DNA of 64,000 nt. Source: Liolophura sinensis (Eukaryota; Mollusca; Polyplacophora; Chitonida; Chitonidae). The notes below the pieces were generated by a model, which was not told the DNA's origin, did no database searches, and saw only the letters and a list, made by a program, of their open reading frames with translations. Both the position numbers and the translations under genes were made by a program. The DNA lies in the NCBI RefSeq assembly GCF_032854445.1, contig NC_088305.1:2547001-2611000 (forward strand), written 5' to 3'. Shown here piece by piece: positions 1-12,600 of this stretch (positions within the stretch are counted from its first letter, which is position 1; every line of letters begins with the position of its first letter).

Positions 1-144
1 TAGCCTAGAGGCATTTTAGATTTAAAAAAAAAACAACAAAAAAACTATGTACTCCAAGTTTCCAAACTTTCATTAAAATAAGCAAGAAAAAAATATTAAG
101 AACAATTAAAGCAAATGAAAAAACCGGCATATTTTCTCTCTGAC

Positions 145-3100
145 CTTCAATGGAGGAGATGGTGAATTGGTTGCCATGTCTCCGCTGAGGCGACGTCTCT
201 TCAGGATGCTGGCACTGGGTGACGCAGACGGTGAATAGAGACACGGCACTGTCACAGGATGAACCTTCTTCTTCTGAAGCATACGCGTCCATGGGCTGGA
301 GAAGCGCTGCATCTTGGAGAATCCCCTGGATGCTCCCGTGTGCTTTAAGATTCCCCGGGGAGACGTCTTACAGGATTCCCGATCTTTCCACAGGAGGTTT
401 TTCCGTTCCAACAACTTTGAGTCAGAACTTGGAGCAGCCAAATCAACCTTCCTCGATGGTATTGGCGAATCTGGATTGTTCTGTTCTTCATTCTTGGGCT
501 CGCCATCCATAACATCATCGGCGAATCTTACACGCCCTGGAGGCTTTATCTCTGTGAACATTTCCTTGCCATTATCTTGTTTGGAAAGGCTTTCAGGCAC
601 TGGGACACTTTTCATATTTTCCTCATTTCCTGCTTCTGTTGATGTCTCTATATCCACATCCACTGGCTGGACCCATTCCTTATCCTGGTTGACTCTCTCT
701 GCGTCTTTGTTCCCTGCGTCTTTGTCCCCTGCATCTTCCTCAGCAGCTTTGCCACAAGCATCAGCTTCTTCCTCAACATTCAATTTCTTCCGTGTCAAGG
801 ACAGTCGTTTCCCTTTAGTGGCGGACTTCGGAGAATCGCACGGCTCGGCACACTCTGCTTGTTTTGTTTTCTGCGCTGACCGTGTCCTTAGGTTGATGGG
901 AGACGTTTTAGCCACTTTGTATTTTGGCGGTGCACGTCGAGTTGGGGTGCAGGCAACATCACTGGAGGACTCTGGACGTCTTGTTTTTTCTTCTTCCCGT
1001 TCATCCATTTTCTCAGATTTGCTTTCACATTTGTTCTTGACCTCTTCCTCAGGCACATGTTTTCCTGACACGGAATCTTTAATCTGATCAACCTTAGCTT
1101 CCAAAAGCTGCTCACTGTCATTCGCGTCTTGCGGTTCTTTACTCTTTCCTGACAAGACATCCATCTTCACTGAGGAATCTTGAGAAGTAAAGGTAGAAAG
1201 CGGCACATTTTCCTCTGAATCACTGCCAAATGGATCTACCGTGGTTAGACTCTTCCTCGCCTTAGGCGTATCGGGGCGGGAATTTAAAGCCGATCCCTTT
1301 GCATCTCTTTTTACGATCAACGTACTCTGCCGTTGGGGTTCTTTCTGGATTATTTCTCTAGAATCTGGTGTTCTATCTGGTGATAGGTCCTCTGGAATAG
1401 CAGTGAGTAAGTTGTCCTCCGCACTGGAAAGTTTGTCAATGGCTGGTGTATCTTCAGTCTCTGTTCTACATTTGAAGGTCACCTCTTCATCACATGCATT
1501 TTCATCAAGCTTTTCCTGGCCACGCCGTCCTCTTTTAAGCCCTCGCCGAGGCGTCCTGTCCTCTGCGATCTTCTTCTCCACCAATTCCTCATTCTGTGAT
1601 TCCTTCAGAGCTTTTGTCGACCTTCGCCGAGGTCTGGCAGATTCAGAACCAGACAGATCAGTTGAGTCTTGACTCGACGTGTCAGTGTTTTCCTTCGCTT
1701 CTATACATGAGCGGCGGGTCTTTCGAACAGTTCTCTTCTTCTCTAAAGGCAACTTGTTTTGCGTGTTTTCAGACATCCCATCTGATTTTTTACCACAATG
1801 GAGAATTTTGCCCTGACTAGTTTCCAAACTTTCAGTAATTTTCACATCATCATTACTAGCAGATGCCACATCATCACTATTATCTGCGGATTTAACGTTA
1901 CCATTATCCGTAGGTCTCACATTTCCACTATCTGTAGGGTTCTTACAAGTATCTTCAGGGTTCACATTACCGCTATTATTGTCTTTACTGCGAGTTTCTT
2001 TGACAGACAACCTGGTTCTCAATCCTTGCTTGCTTTTTGCTGTGAGTGTTTGGACTGCTGGCATACTTTTCCTTCTTGCTCTTGTATTATGAACAACAGA
2101 TTCTGATTTCAGAGGAACATGGCTTTTCCGCCGTGATTTCGTCTCGGATGAATTGGAGAGCGTGGAGGCAAGTTCTGGGTTGTAAGTGTCTGGCACATTC
2201 TCCTCAGTGTTCTCAGTCTCTTGACTTTTCAAACACTCGTTGGAATTTGGTTCGGAATCTCTCTCCCCCTCTGTTGCTGATGTCGATGGTGCTACGGGAG
2301 AAAGTTCCGAAAACAATTCTGTGGAATTCTTCAAGGTCGGTGCAGCATGATCTGGATTGTATGGACGAACAGAGACTTCATTCTGTGTGGATGTGATAAG
2401 GTCTGGAGAACTGAACTCCTTACTATTTTCACTTTGCTCTCCTTTTACCGTTGCACCATTATTCTGTACATCACCGTCACTTTCCATTGCACTGTCTTTG
2501 TCTTTACCTTCACCTTTGCTTTCACTTGATTCAGAGATGACTGAAAATCCCTGGGAGAGCTGCACCTCAGGGGAAGTAACTTCTCCAGAAGTGTGAGAAT
2601 CCTGCTTGGACTCTGATGCATCTTTTTCAGGCATCACAATTCGTGCATCACCCCTAAGCTCCCCGCCAAAGCGCCCACTCTGCGGATGACTCAAACTGCG
2701 CCGCACTCTCGTCGCTGCCAGACATGCTGACTGTGTTGATTCTGGCTGCGACTGCACAATATCATCATTCTGTGAACGCCTTATTCTATGAGGGCTGAAT
2801 TTACGTATCTCCTCTCCGGACAATCTCTGAATCTTAACAACAGGAGATTTCGTTAACACGGCTGACAGCGAATGATCACTTGCATCATCAGCGTTTTCAT
2901 CAGACTGGCCATGGAATAGAGCTCGACTAGTGGGTGTTGTTGCCAAGGTAAAACTATCGTCCACAGACTTTACCGGTGTCTCCATCACAGTCTCCTTGTC
3001 AGGGTGGGCTGTCTCTGTTCTCTCTGGACTCAGCATATCTTGTGTGTCTTCCACCACAGAATCCATGTTCACTCGGGTCACCATGGATACAGAACAACTA

Positions 3101-3603
3101 TCATCGGAACAAGAAAACAGCTGGCCGAAACTCGAAGTCCTCGAACTGTCAAGGAAAGAAGATGCCACTGATGACTTCTCCTTCAATTTTTCTTCTTGTG
3201 TTACAGTTTTCTCATTTTTATTTGACTCTAACATGGAGGCAGATGCAGATTTGTCACTCTCCACCACCATGCTGGATTTACCTGTAGAATAGCTGGAGAC
3301 ATCAGACAAAAAAACACCCATCGCATCCTGTGGGTTGGGCTTCAAGAATAAGTTGGATCCTTGCGATGGAAAATCCACAGATACAGAATCAGATTTTTCC
3401 TTCTCTGCATTTTCTACTTTATCCATGTCGTTATCATCACACTTGTCCTCAGACGTTCCTTCCACAATTCTGGAGCGTTTGAACCCTGTGATTTGCCTAG
3501 CTTTTGGTTCAGCAGGCTCTTCGAAAACCTCGTCACTAAATCTGATAGAGCGCCTGCGCTTTGCACCTCTCATCACATCCTCTTGACCATGAGAATCTTT
3601 TGT
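145..3603 (-). CDS. RIF1: RIF1 giant exon 27: disordered region with PP1-docking motifs
   Basis: A single open exon of 1153 codons, starting after a TTTTGCAG acceptor and ending at donor AAG|GTCAGA. It encodes a low-complexity, Ser/Lys/Glu-rich, probably disordered linker, matching the family pattern of one very long exon between the HEAT array and the C-terminal domain. PP1-docking motifs are visible. RSIRF (3538-3552) fits the RVxF consensus near the start of the exon. Near its end are RVRF (within 523-537), a GILK (343-354) and a canonical SILK (199-210). RVxF plus SILK pairs are how RIF1 proteins bind PP1. Degenerate Asn/Asp-rich short repeats occur around 1830-1990. The DNA-binding C-terminal parts known in vertebrate RIF1 are not in the window and must lie in following exons. 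Confidence 0.92.
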
Positions 3604-6600
3604 CTGCAAAACAAAAGCAGTTCCACGTAGAGATGTGATTTTGGTCAACAAAAAAAAAGAGCTGGATTTCAGTTTGCTATGTCTAAACTACAGCACAGGG
3701 TCCAGTTTTTGTCACCTAATTTGATATCTCACATCTAAAAATCAGCATCACCACAACTAAGAGTTGGTGGAGCACACTACTGAAGGGGTGAATATCTCTG
3801 AATCGATTACTCTAGTTCATAACCATAAAAATATTTATTTTTTTGCCAATAAATACTTTCGCTGATGTTGCAAATGAAACAATGGATTTGTAAAAAAAAA
3901 ACAAAAAACCCCAAAAAACGAAATTCCGAGAAATTGGGCAAAAATCAAATGCCTGAGGAAAGACTGATCTGGGTTTAACATGACATTGGCAGTATTTTAG
4001 CCATATTGTGGTGAGAACATGTTAGGAATTGCCTCTTGACAGGAGAACACAATGTCTTAAATGATATGAGCCCATTCTGTTCTCTGGGCCCACAGGGGAG
4101 GGCTGAGGACCCATTCTGTTCTCTGGGCCCACAGGGCAGGGCTGTGGACCCATTCTGTTCTCTGGGCCCACAGGGGAGGGCTGTGGACCCATTCTGTTCT
4201 CTGGGCCCACACGGGAGTGATGTGGACCCATTCTGATCTCTGGGCCCACAGGGGAGGGCTGAGGACCAATTCTGTTCTCTGGGCCCACAGGGGAGGGCTG
4301 TGGACCCATTCTGTTCTCTGGGCCCACAGGGGAGGACTGAGGACCCATTCTGTTCTCTGGGCCCACACGGGAGGGCTGTGGACCCATTCTGTTCTCTGGG
4401 CCCACACGGGAGGGCTGTGGACCCATTCTGTTCTCTGGGCCCATAGGGGAGAGCTGTGGACCCATTCTGTTCTCTGGGCCCACATGGGAGAGCTAAGGGT
4501 TAATCACCATTTACCTGAAAGTTCACCCAGAGTCTTGAAGTGATATTCGTTTATCCCAGAAGTGAATCTTGAAAAAAACACTGACAGAGTCTACACTTAC
4601 CTGCTTCACATCCTGACTATCCAAAATAATCACCGAGTCACTCTGTGAGGCTTGTCTGAGGAGAGACGTCAGAAAAACACTAAACCTACTGGTGTATGGA
4701 AGACGATTTTGTATACTTAATGGAAAGAATAGCTTCACTGATAACCTCTAAACTGAAATATAAATTTGTTATTTTTGTTTCCTCATTACCCCAATATTTC
4801 ATGTGAATTTTCCATTAATGACTAGAAATGGTTGGAAATAATATCAACGGTTAACCTGTCATCTTAATCTATTGATAACGCTCTGAATTGAACAGACAAG
4901 CATGACAACTGGCTCAAAACAATTTTTCTTATAGGTTTTAAAATTATAACAAACAGTCTTTACATTTTTGACCTGGTTTGAGTTAATACGAACCTTGAGT
5001 GTTACTATACCAACTTATTTATAAAAAAAAACTTAAGTTTGATGACATACTGGACAGAAGATGAACAGTTTACCATTGCACTTCTGTTTTTCCAAGGAAA
5101 TTTAACATACGCACAATAGCATAGATAATGTTTCTAACAGCTATGACACTACATTTGTTTTACAACACGTAGAGATTTAATATGTATGAACTTACTCATT
5201 TTGTGTATCCGTGATGAAATGTGCTGACAAACTGACATCTTGGGATTGTTCCAGGTTGTTATACATGGCAGGCAGAGTGCTAACAGACAAAAGAAGTCAG
5301 TTAAAAATTACTCTAAAAACCTAAAAAATTCGACCACAAAAGAACATTTTATAGGCAAATAAATGTTATATTACCTCTGATGGTAAAAGTTATATTTTCC
5401 CAGTAGGATATTTGAACTACTAATTAGCTAACTACTTGAACAATTGAACTGTTATTGGTACAGAGGTTTCCAGGTTTTCAATTTGAGATAGCTAGCGCAC
5501 TCTGTTCAATTATATCTGTGTATGTATGAATGCTTGGAGTTAAACATTGTACTTAACAATGTTTCAGTTTTGTTATAACAAGGAGTCATTAGTGTGTGTA
5601 CATATACTGTGCTTTCTTGTGGGGCAGAGTGCTGCCACCACAGAAGTATCTTGCTGCAGACACCAGCCAAGACACCCTTCCCAGCCACATTATACCGACA
5701 CCAGGCCAACCAGCCCTGGAGCAGATTCCACAAGGGCATTTCTGACTTAAGTCAAAATCTGAAATACGATCTCAAACATTACTTTTGGGTTTTAGAAATT
5801 AAAACTTTGTGATTTGTGGAATGGGCCTCAGTTTCGTTACATCTCAGTGCTGAGTGCCAAGTGAGACCATAAACAGCTGGCGAGGCTCGCGTGCCTGTTT
5901 GCACAGTCTAATCCTAACACTGTGCATGTCTAAATACCGCCAGTAACATGCCAAAGGTCGGTGGTTTACCTTGGTTACTTCAGTTTGCTTCACCTATAGA
6001 ACTGACTGCCATTGCATAAGTGAAAATTCTTAAGCATGGCATTAATACAGCTGTCAACCAAATAAATTTATCCACAACACTGGCAATCTGTGTAGCAAGG
6101 CAATTGCGGAAATGGACAAATGTGAGGTGCCGCACCCCGTCTCTAGAGCAACCAATCAAAGGAGTAAATAAATTACCTTCTTTCTCTGAGCACCTCCTTC
6201 TGATGATCGGTCAGAATTGTTTTGTGTTTGGGAGATGGCGCTATTACAACAAAGTCCTGAAACAGTCACAATCAACCCAGGGGTTAACAATTTATACGAA
6301 AGGTCATAACGCACTGTCATACACACTAACATTGATTTATTTATTTATTTGATTGGTGTTTTATGCCGTACTCAAGAATATTTCACTTATACGATGGTAG
6401 CCAGCATTATGGTGGGAGGAAACCCACAACCATCCACAGGTTGCTGACAGACCTTCCCGCGTACACAATGACACTGGGGTAACTAGAAATGACATTGCTA
6501 CAGATGGCGAGCGAAAAAACAAAAAGGACACCCCAACTGATAGTGTCATGTTTTACTTTTGTTGCACTTCTGAGCACATGAAGAGTGCTGATTATATATA

Positions 6601-9600
6601 AACAGCTCCATGTAAACTGGTGCATATGCATGTTGATGCCTTATCTCTTGTATCTGGTTCCTTCCTTTACCGGACGTACAGTCTACACTGTACCTCACCC
6701 CGTCATTCCTTTACAGGACGTACAGTCTACACTGTACCTCACCTCATCATTCCTTTACAGGACGTACAGTCTACACTGTACCTCACCTCATCATTCCTTT
6801 ACAGGACATACAGTCTACGCTGTACCTCACCTCGGCATTCCTTTACACGACATACAGTCTACACTGTACCTCACCTCGTCATTCCTTTACAGGACGCACA
6901 GTCTACACTGTACCTTACCTCATCATTCCTTTACAGGACATACAGTCTATACTGTACCTCACCTCAACATTCCTTTACCGGACGTACAGACTACACTGTA
7001 CCTCACCTTGTCATTCCTTTACAGGACATAGTCTACACTGTACCTCACCTCGTCATTCCTTTACACGACATACAGTCTACGCTGTACCTCACCTCATCAT
7101 TCCTTTACAGGACGTACAGTCTACACTGTACCTCACCTCAACATTACTTTACAGGATGCACAGTCTACACTGTACCTTACCTCATCATTCCTTTACCAGT
7201 AACACCAAACTCATTCCTTTACATGTACCTCATCTCTCAAACCTGGCTCATTCCTTTACAGGACATACCTCATCCCTTATATCTGATTCATTCCTTTACA
7301 AGGCATATCGCTCAAACCCGATTCCTTACATTACAAGACATACCTTACACTTCTCATTCATTCTATTACAGGACATACCTCATCTCTCATATCTGACAAA
7401 GACAGGTTTTTCTTGGCTTTGCTAACTGACGTTGGCTTGCTGTCAATCTTTGGAGCTAGGGGTCTGGCTGGCGACTTCTTGATGTTTGGGGAGACGGCCT
7501 TGTTGAGGAAGCTCCCGCAGACTTTGCGAGGGGACGGCATACCTGGGAGATGTGGTTCTGGTGCACATGATCCTGCCTGCCAGACACACACAACAAAATA
7601 ATTTAGTTTTAGGAGAGTTTTTCTTTGGCAAGGGCCATAAGCTTACTCAACAGATGGCAGTGTTGCTATATATACATGTAATGGAATAAAATAATTTATA
7701 TGATTGAGGTTTTACTCAAGAAAATTGGACTTGAACAACGACAGACAACATTATAGTGGGAAGAAAACGGTATGAAACCCTAAACCATCCACAGGTTGCT
7801 GCCAGACCTTTCCACGTAAAAACCGTACCACAAAAACAAAATGGCTAACACCAGTCACAAAACTAAGTTCAATGATTGTCTCACTGACTTCAAGCCACTG
7901 TAAATATGAACCCTGTACCACTTTCATGGCCGAAAAGAAAATCACTGCCCTCCTTACATGTGGTTGGTTGTGTACAATATGTCCGGTCTACAGATCAGCC
8001 CACACTATATACGTACAACATGCTGGTTTTCAATTTGAAGGCTCTTCCAGACCCAAGCACTTAAGCTCCTTATTTCAAAGTTCGAAAAAGGCCATGAAAA
8101 GCCTGGGACCTTGAAAACACTGAAAAGCCTGCAACCTTGAAAATATTGAAAAGCCTGGGACCTTGAATATATTGAAAAGCCTGGGACCTTGAAAACATCT
8201 GAAAAGCTTGGGACCTTGAAAACATCTGAAAAGCTTGGGGCCTTGAAAACACTGAATAGCCTGGAAAGATGAGGGTAATAATTCTGCAGTTTTTTCACCT
8301 AGCTAAACTGACCGACGGGTATTTCCTCTATGACAGGTACATCTGACAGAATCCATCCAGGTATAATAATGGAGGAAACAATTTTCACCAGGCTAAATTC
8401 ACTAAAGGGCGTTTCCTCTACAACAGGTACATCTGAGGAAATCCATCCAGGTAAAATTATGCAGGTAACAATTCTCACCTGACTAAACTGACTGATGGGT
8501 GTTTCCTCTACAACAGGTACATCTGTGGAAATCTATCCAGGTAAAATCATGCAGGTAACAATTCTCACCTGACTAAACTGACTGATGGGCATTTCCTCTA
8601 CAATAGGTACATCTGTGGAAATCCATCCAGGTAAAATAATGCAGGTAACAATTCTCACCTGACTAAACTGACTGACGGGTGTTTCCTCTACAACAGGTAC
8701 ATCTGTGGAAATCCATCCTGGTAAAATAATGCAGGTAACAATTCTCACCAGGCTAAACTGACTGATGGGCATTTCCTCTACAACAGGTACATCTGAGGAA
8801 ATCCATCCAGGTAAAATAATGCAGGTAACAATTCTCACCTGACTAAACTGACTGATGGGCATTTCCTCTACAATAGGTACATCTGTGGAAATCCATCCAG
8901 GTAAAATAATGGAGGTAACAATTCTCACCTGACTAAACTGACTGACGGGTGTTTCCTCTACAACAGGTACATCTGTGGAAATCCATCCAGGTAAAATAAT
9001 GCAGGTAACAATTCTCACCTGGCTAAACTGACTGATGGGCATTTCCTCTACAACAGGTACATCTGTGGAAATCTATCCAGGTAAAATAATGCAGGTAACA
9101 ATTCTCACCTGACTAAACTGACTGATGGGCATTTCCTCTACAACAGGTACATCTGTGGAAATCCATCCAGGTAAAATAATGCAGGTAACAATTCTCACCT
9201 GGCTAAACTGACTGATGGGCATTTCCTCTACAACAGGTACATCTGTGGAAATCCATCCAGGTAAAATAATGGAGGTAACAATTCTCACCTGACTAAACTG
9301 ACTGATGGGCATTTCCTCTACAACAGGTACATCTGTGGAAATCCATCCAGGTAAAATAATGGAGGTAACAATTCTCACCTGACTAAACTGACTGACGGGT
9401 GTTTCCTCTACAACAGGTACATCTGTGGAAATCCATCCAGGTAAAATAATGCAGGTAACAATTCTCACCTGGCTAAACTGACTGATGGGCATTTCCTCTA
9501 CAACAGGTACATCTGTGGAAATCTATCCAGGTAAAATAATGCAGGTAACAATTCTCACCTGACTAAACTGACTGCTGGGCATTTCCTCTACAACAGGTAC

Positions 9601-12600
9601 ATCTGAGGAAATCCATCCAGGTAAAATAATGGAGGTAACAATTCTCACCTGACTAAACTGACTGACGGGTGTTTCCTCTACAACAGGTACATCTGTGGAA
9701 ATCTATCCAGGTAAAATCATGCAGGTAACAATTCTCACCTGGCTAAACTGACTGATGGGCATTTCCTCTACAACAGGTACATCTGTGGAAATCTATCCAG
9801 GTAAAATAATGCAGGTAACAATTCTCACCTGACTAAACTGACTGACGGGTGTTTCCTCTACAACAGGTACATCTGTGGAAATCCATCCAGGTAAAATAAT
9901 GCAGGTAACAATTCTCACCTGGCTAAACTGACTGACGGGTGTTTCCTCTACAACAGGTACATCTGTGGAAATCTATCCAGGTAAAATAATGCAGGTAACA
10001 ATTCTCACCTGACTAAACTGACTGACGGGTGTTTCCTCTACAACAGGTACATCTGTGGAAATCCATCCAGGTAAAATAATGCAGGTAACAATTCTCACCT
10101 GACTAAACTGACTGATGGGCATTTCCTCTACAACAGGTACATCTGTGGAAATCCATCCAGGTAAAATAATGGAGGTAACAATTCTCACCTGACTAAACTG
10201 ACTGACGGGTGTTTCCTCTACAACAGGTACATCTGTGGAAATCCATCCAGGTAAAATAATGGAGGTAACAATTCTCACCTGACTAAACTGACTGACGGGT
10301 GTTTCCTCTACAACAGGTACATTTGTGGAAATCCATCCAGGTAAAATAATGCAGGTAACAATTCTCACCTGACTAAACTGACTGATGGGCATTTCCTCTA
10401 CAACAGGTACATCTGTGGAAATCCATCCAGGTAAAATAATGGAGGTAACAATTCTCACCTGACTAAATTGACTGACGGGTGTTTCCTCTACAACAGGTAC
10501 ATCTGTGGAAATCCACCCTGGTAAAATGATGGGGGTCTTCTCTTTGACTTTCACCAGTATTGGTCTACAGAAGGAAAAAACATCCACAGTTAAATCAGTT
10601 TATCTCTAACTTCAAAACCTTCATGTGTATAAAAATGCAGTCTTTAAATTCATGTCAATATACCAAGTCTCCTTAATTCCACTTTTGCATGTTTCTTCTT
10701 GTTTTGCACCTATTCATGCAAACACCTGTACTTTGTTTTTTCCCTTTTTACACATTCACACAAAGCTGCAATGGGTTTACAGAGTATAAAGTGAAATTTT
10801 TGTACTTATTTGATTTTTTGAAACAAAAATTATTCATAAATATCACAATAATCTTTCATGAACAGTACAGTTAAAACAGTTCATTTTACATGTGAATGAA
10901 CTCAGCTTTGCTATGGAAAACAAAACCCAATGCTAAAAGGTAAACTTTCCTTTGATTGCATGGGGTGGGATGTGCTGGGGCAAATCAATCATATTAACAC
11001 GGGCAGGTATATACAATAAGTAATATTATTCATGATCAATTTTATCACCTGAAGTATTTATTTTTAGCGGAATTGCAACGTAATTCAGGTAGTTGAAGTT
11101 TGTGGATAATTTTCATTACTGTGTATACCCTAATTCCTCAACTTTTACACACATAAACGAACAACTTTCAGTGCAATTTATGCACATTTTTGATTTGGCT
11201 TTCGGGACAAAACTACATTGGTTGGGTTGGCCAATTTATGAACTTTTCTGAATGAAAAGTGTAATTTTATCAGTCTACACAGAATAATGCATTGAGAATA
11301 TGCTTGATTAAACACCTTGCAAACATGCGAAAACGTTGAAGAATGACAGTACCAAGCAATGTTAAAATGCAGTGATTTACCAAGTGTGTCAGAAAGTGAC
11401 ATCGCATCACTAAGGGCATCACCACACTGCTGTAACAGTCACAACTGGAAACCCTCCTATATTACATGAAAACATTCATCAGGCTAACACTTACTTCAGC
11501 GTTTCGGGATAAACAAGGGCCAAGGATTTACTGAAGGTAGAATTCCACAGAAGCACGGTCTGAGTCTTAATTTGTCTCCGAGAGTGAGGGAAGGTTACCT
11601 CCAGCAAGGGAGATAACTGGCAGAGAAAGTCTGTGTCGTAACCACCTGTGTAACGTGTCTGTAGACAGGTGGCGACATCCAGCCAAAGCTTCTCCAGCTG
11701 TAAAATAAAAAGTTGAAAGAATTAAAAATCTCATTACAGGAAAGAAACTGGGACCAAAAGATTTTGAAAAGTAAACATCACATGATAAAGAGCTGGAATA
11801 GAATAAAAAAAAACAACAAAAGTTGAGCCTTTCTCAGGTCACACATTTTGCTTGATTCTGATTGATTCATTCATTGTATAGCACTACCTAAAAGTCTTTG
11901 GTGAAGTTTAATTAATTTCTCATCATCAAAACTTGAGACTTGTTATCAATGTGGTGCTGAAAGCGCATTTTCACAAACCAAAACTTTAGCTGAAATATAC
12001 TACATAAAAACATGGATGAATACATAACCATTTCACCAGCCAATGAAGTTCACTTGGTCTAACCAGTCCTTTACAGAGAGTCTGTTTTCCTGTGCTTTTA
12101 TTCTATTCAAGGTTAACTTCCAGACAGCAAGATTGAAAAGCTTGAACTTCGGTATAAAATTACTGTTTTACTATGTCAATTCTTTAAGACCTTATTTAGG
12201 TGAACTACAGACCTTTTGTTGGAAGGAGGCAGGGTAGGCAGGTGCTCCTTTGCTGCTGGCTAACTGAAACAGCATGGCCATTGGTTGAGCAAGTTTGTCC
12301 ACCAAGCAGCCAATGATCTGTGAGGAGGTCACATGACTGAACAATACTGTCAACATTCCCACAATGCAACTCCACACTGAGAGAATCAAGGCTTGGTTCT
12401 TCTGTGGAAAAAAAACAAAACCAAAGCTACAACCAGATTCAGATCAATGCACATTTATATCAGTCATATTGATCATCTTTTTTCACTGTCCAACTTTAGA
12501 ACCAGAGATAAGATTATGGTCAAGAAAAAAATTAGATTTTTGTTCACTATGTTTAAGCTACCACACAGGGTCCAGTTTTTGTCACGTAATACAAAACACA

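Noticed and set aside
4022-4483. 153-codon minus-strand ORF with MGPQPSPVGPENR repeats
   Set aside because: Product of the 39-bp minisatellite; other frames are equally open and it lies in a RIF1 intron.
8296-10535. CRISPR-like array
   Set aside because: The repeats are contiguous with no unique spacers, and the host is an animal; it is a minisatellite.
11178-11402. 74-codon minus-strand ORF
   Set aside because: Falls inside dispersed repeat family C, which recurs in PSMD11 introns without an open frame.
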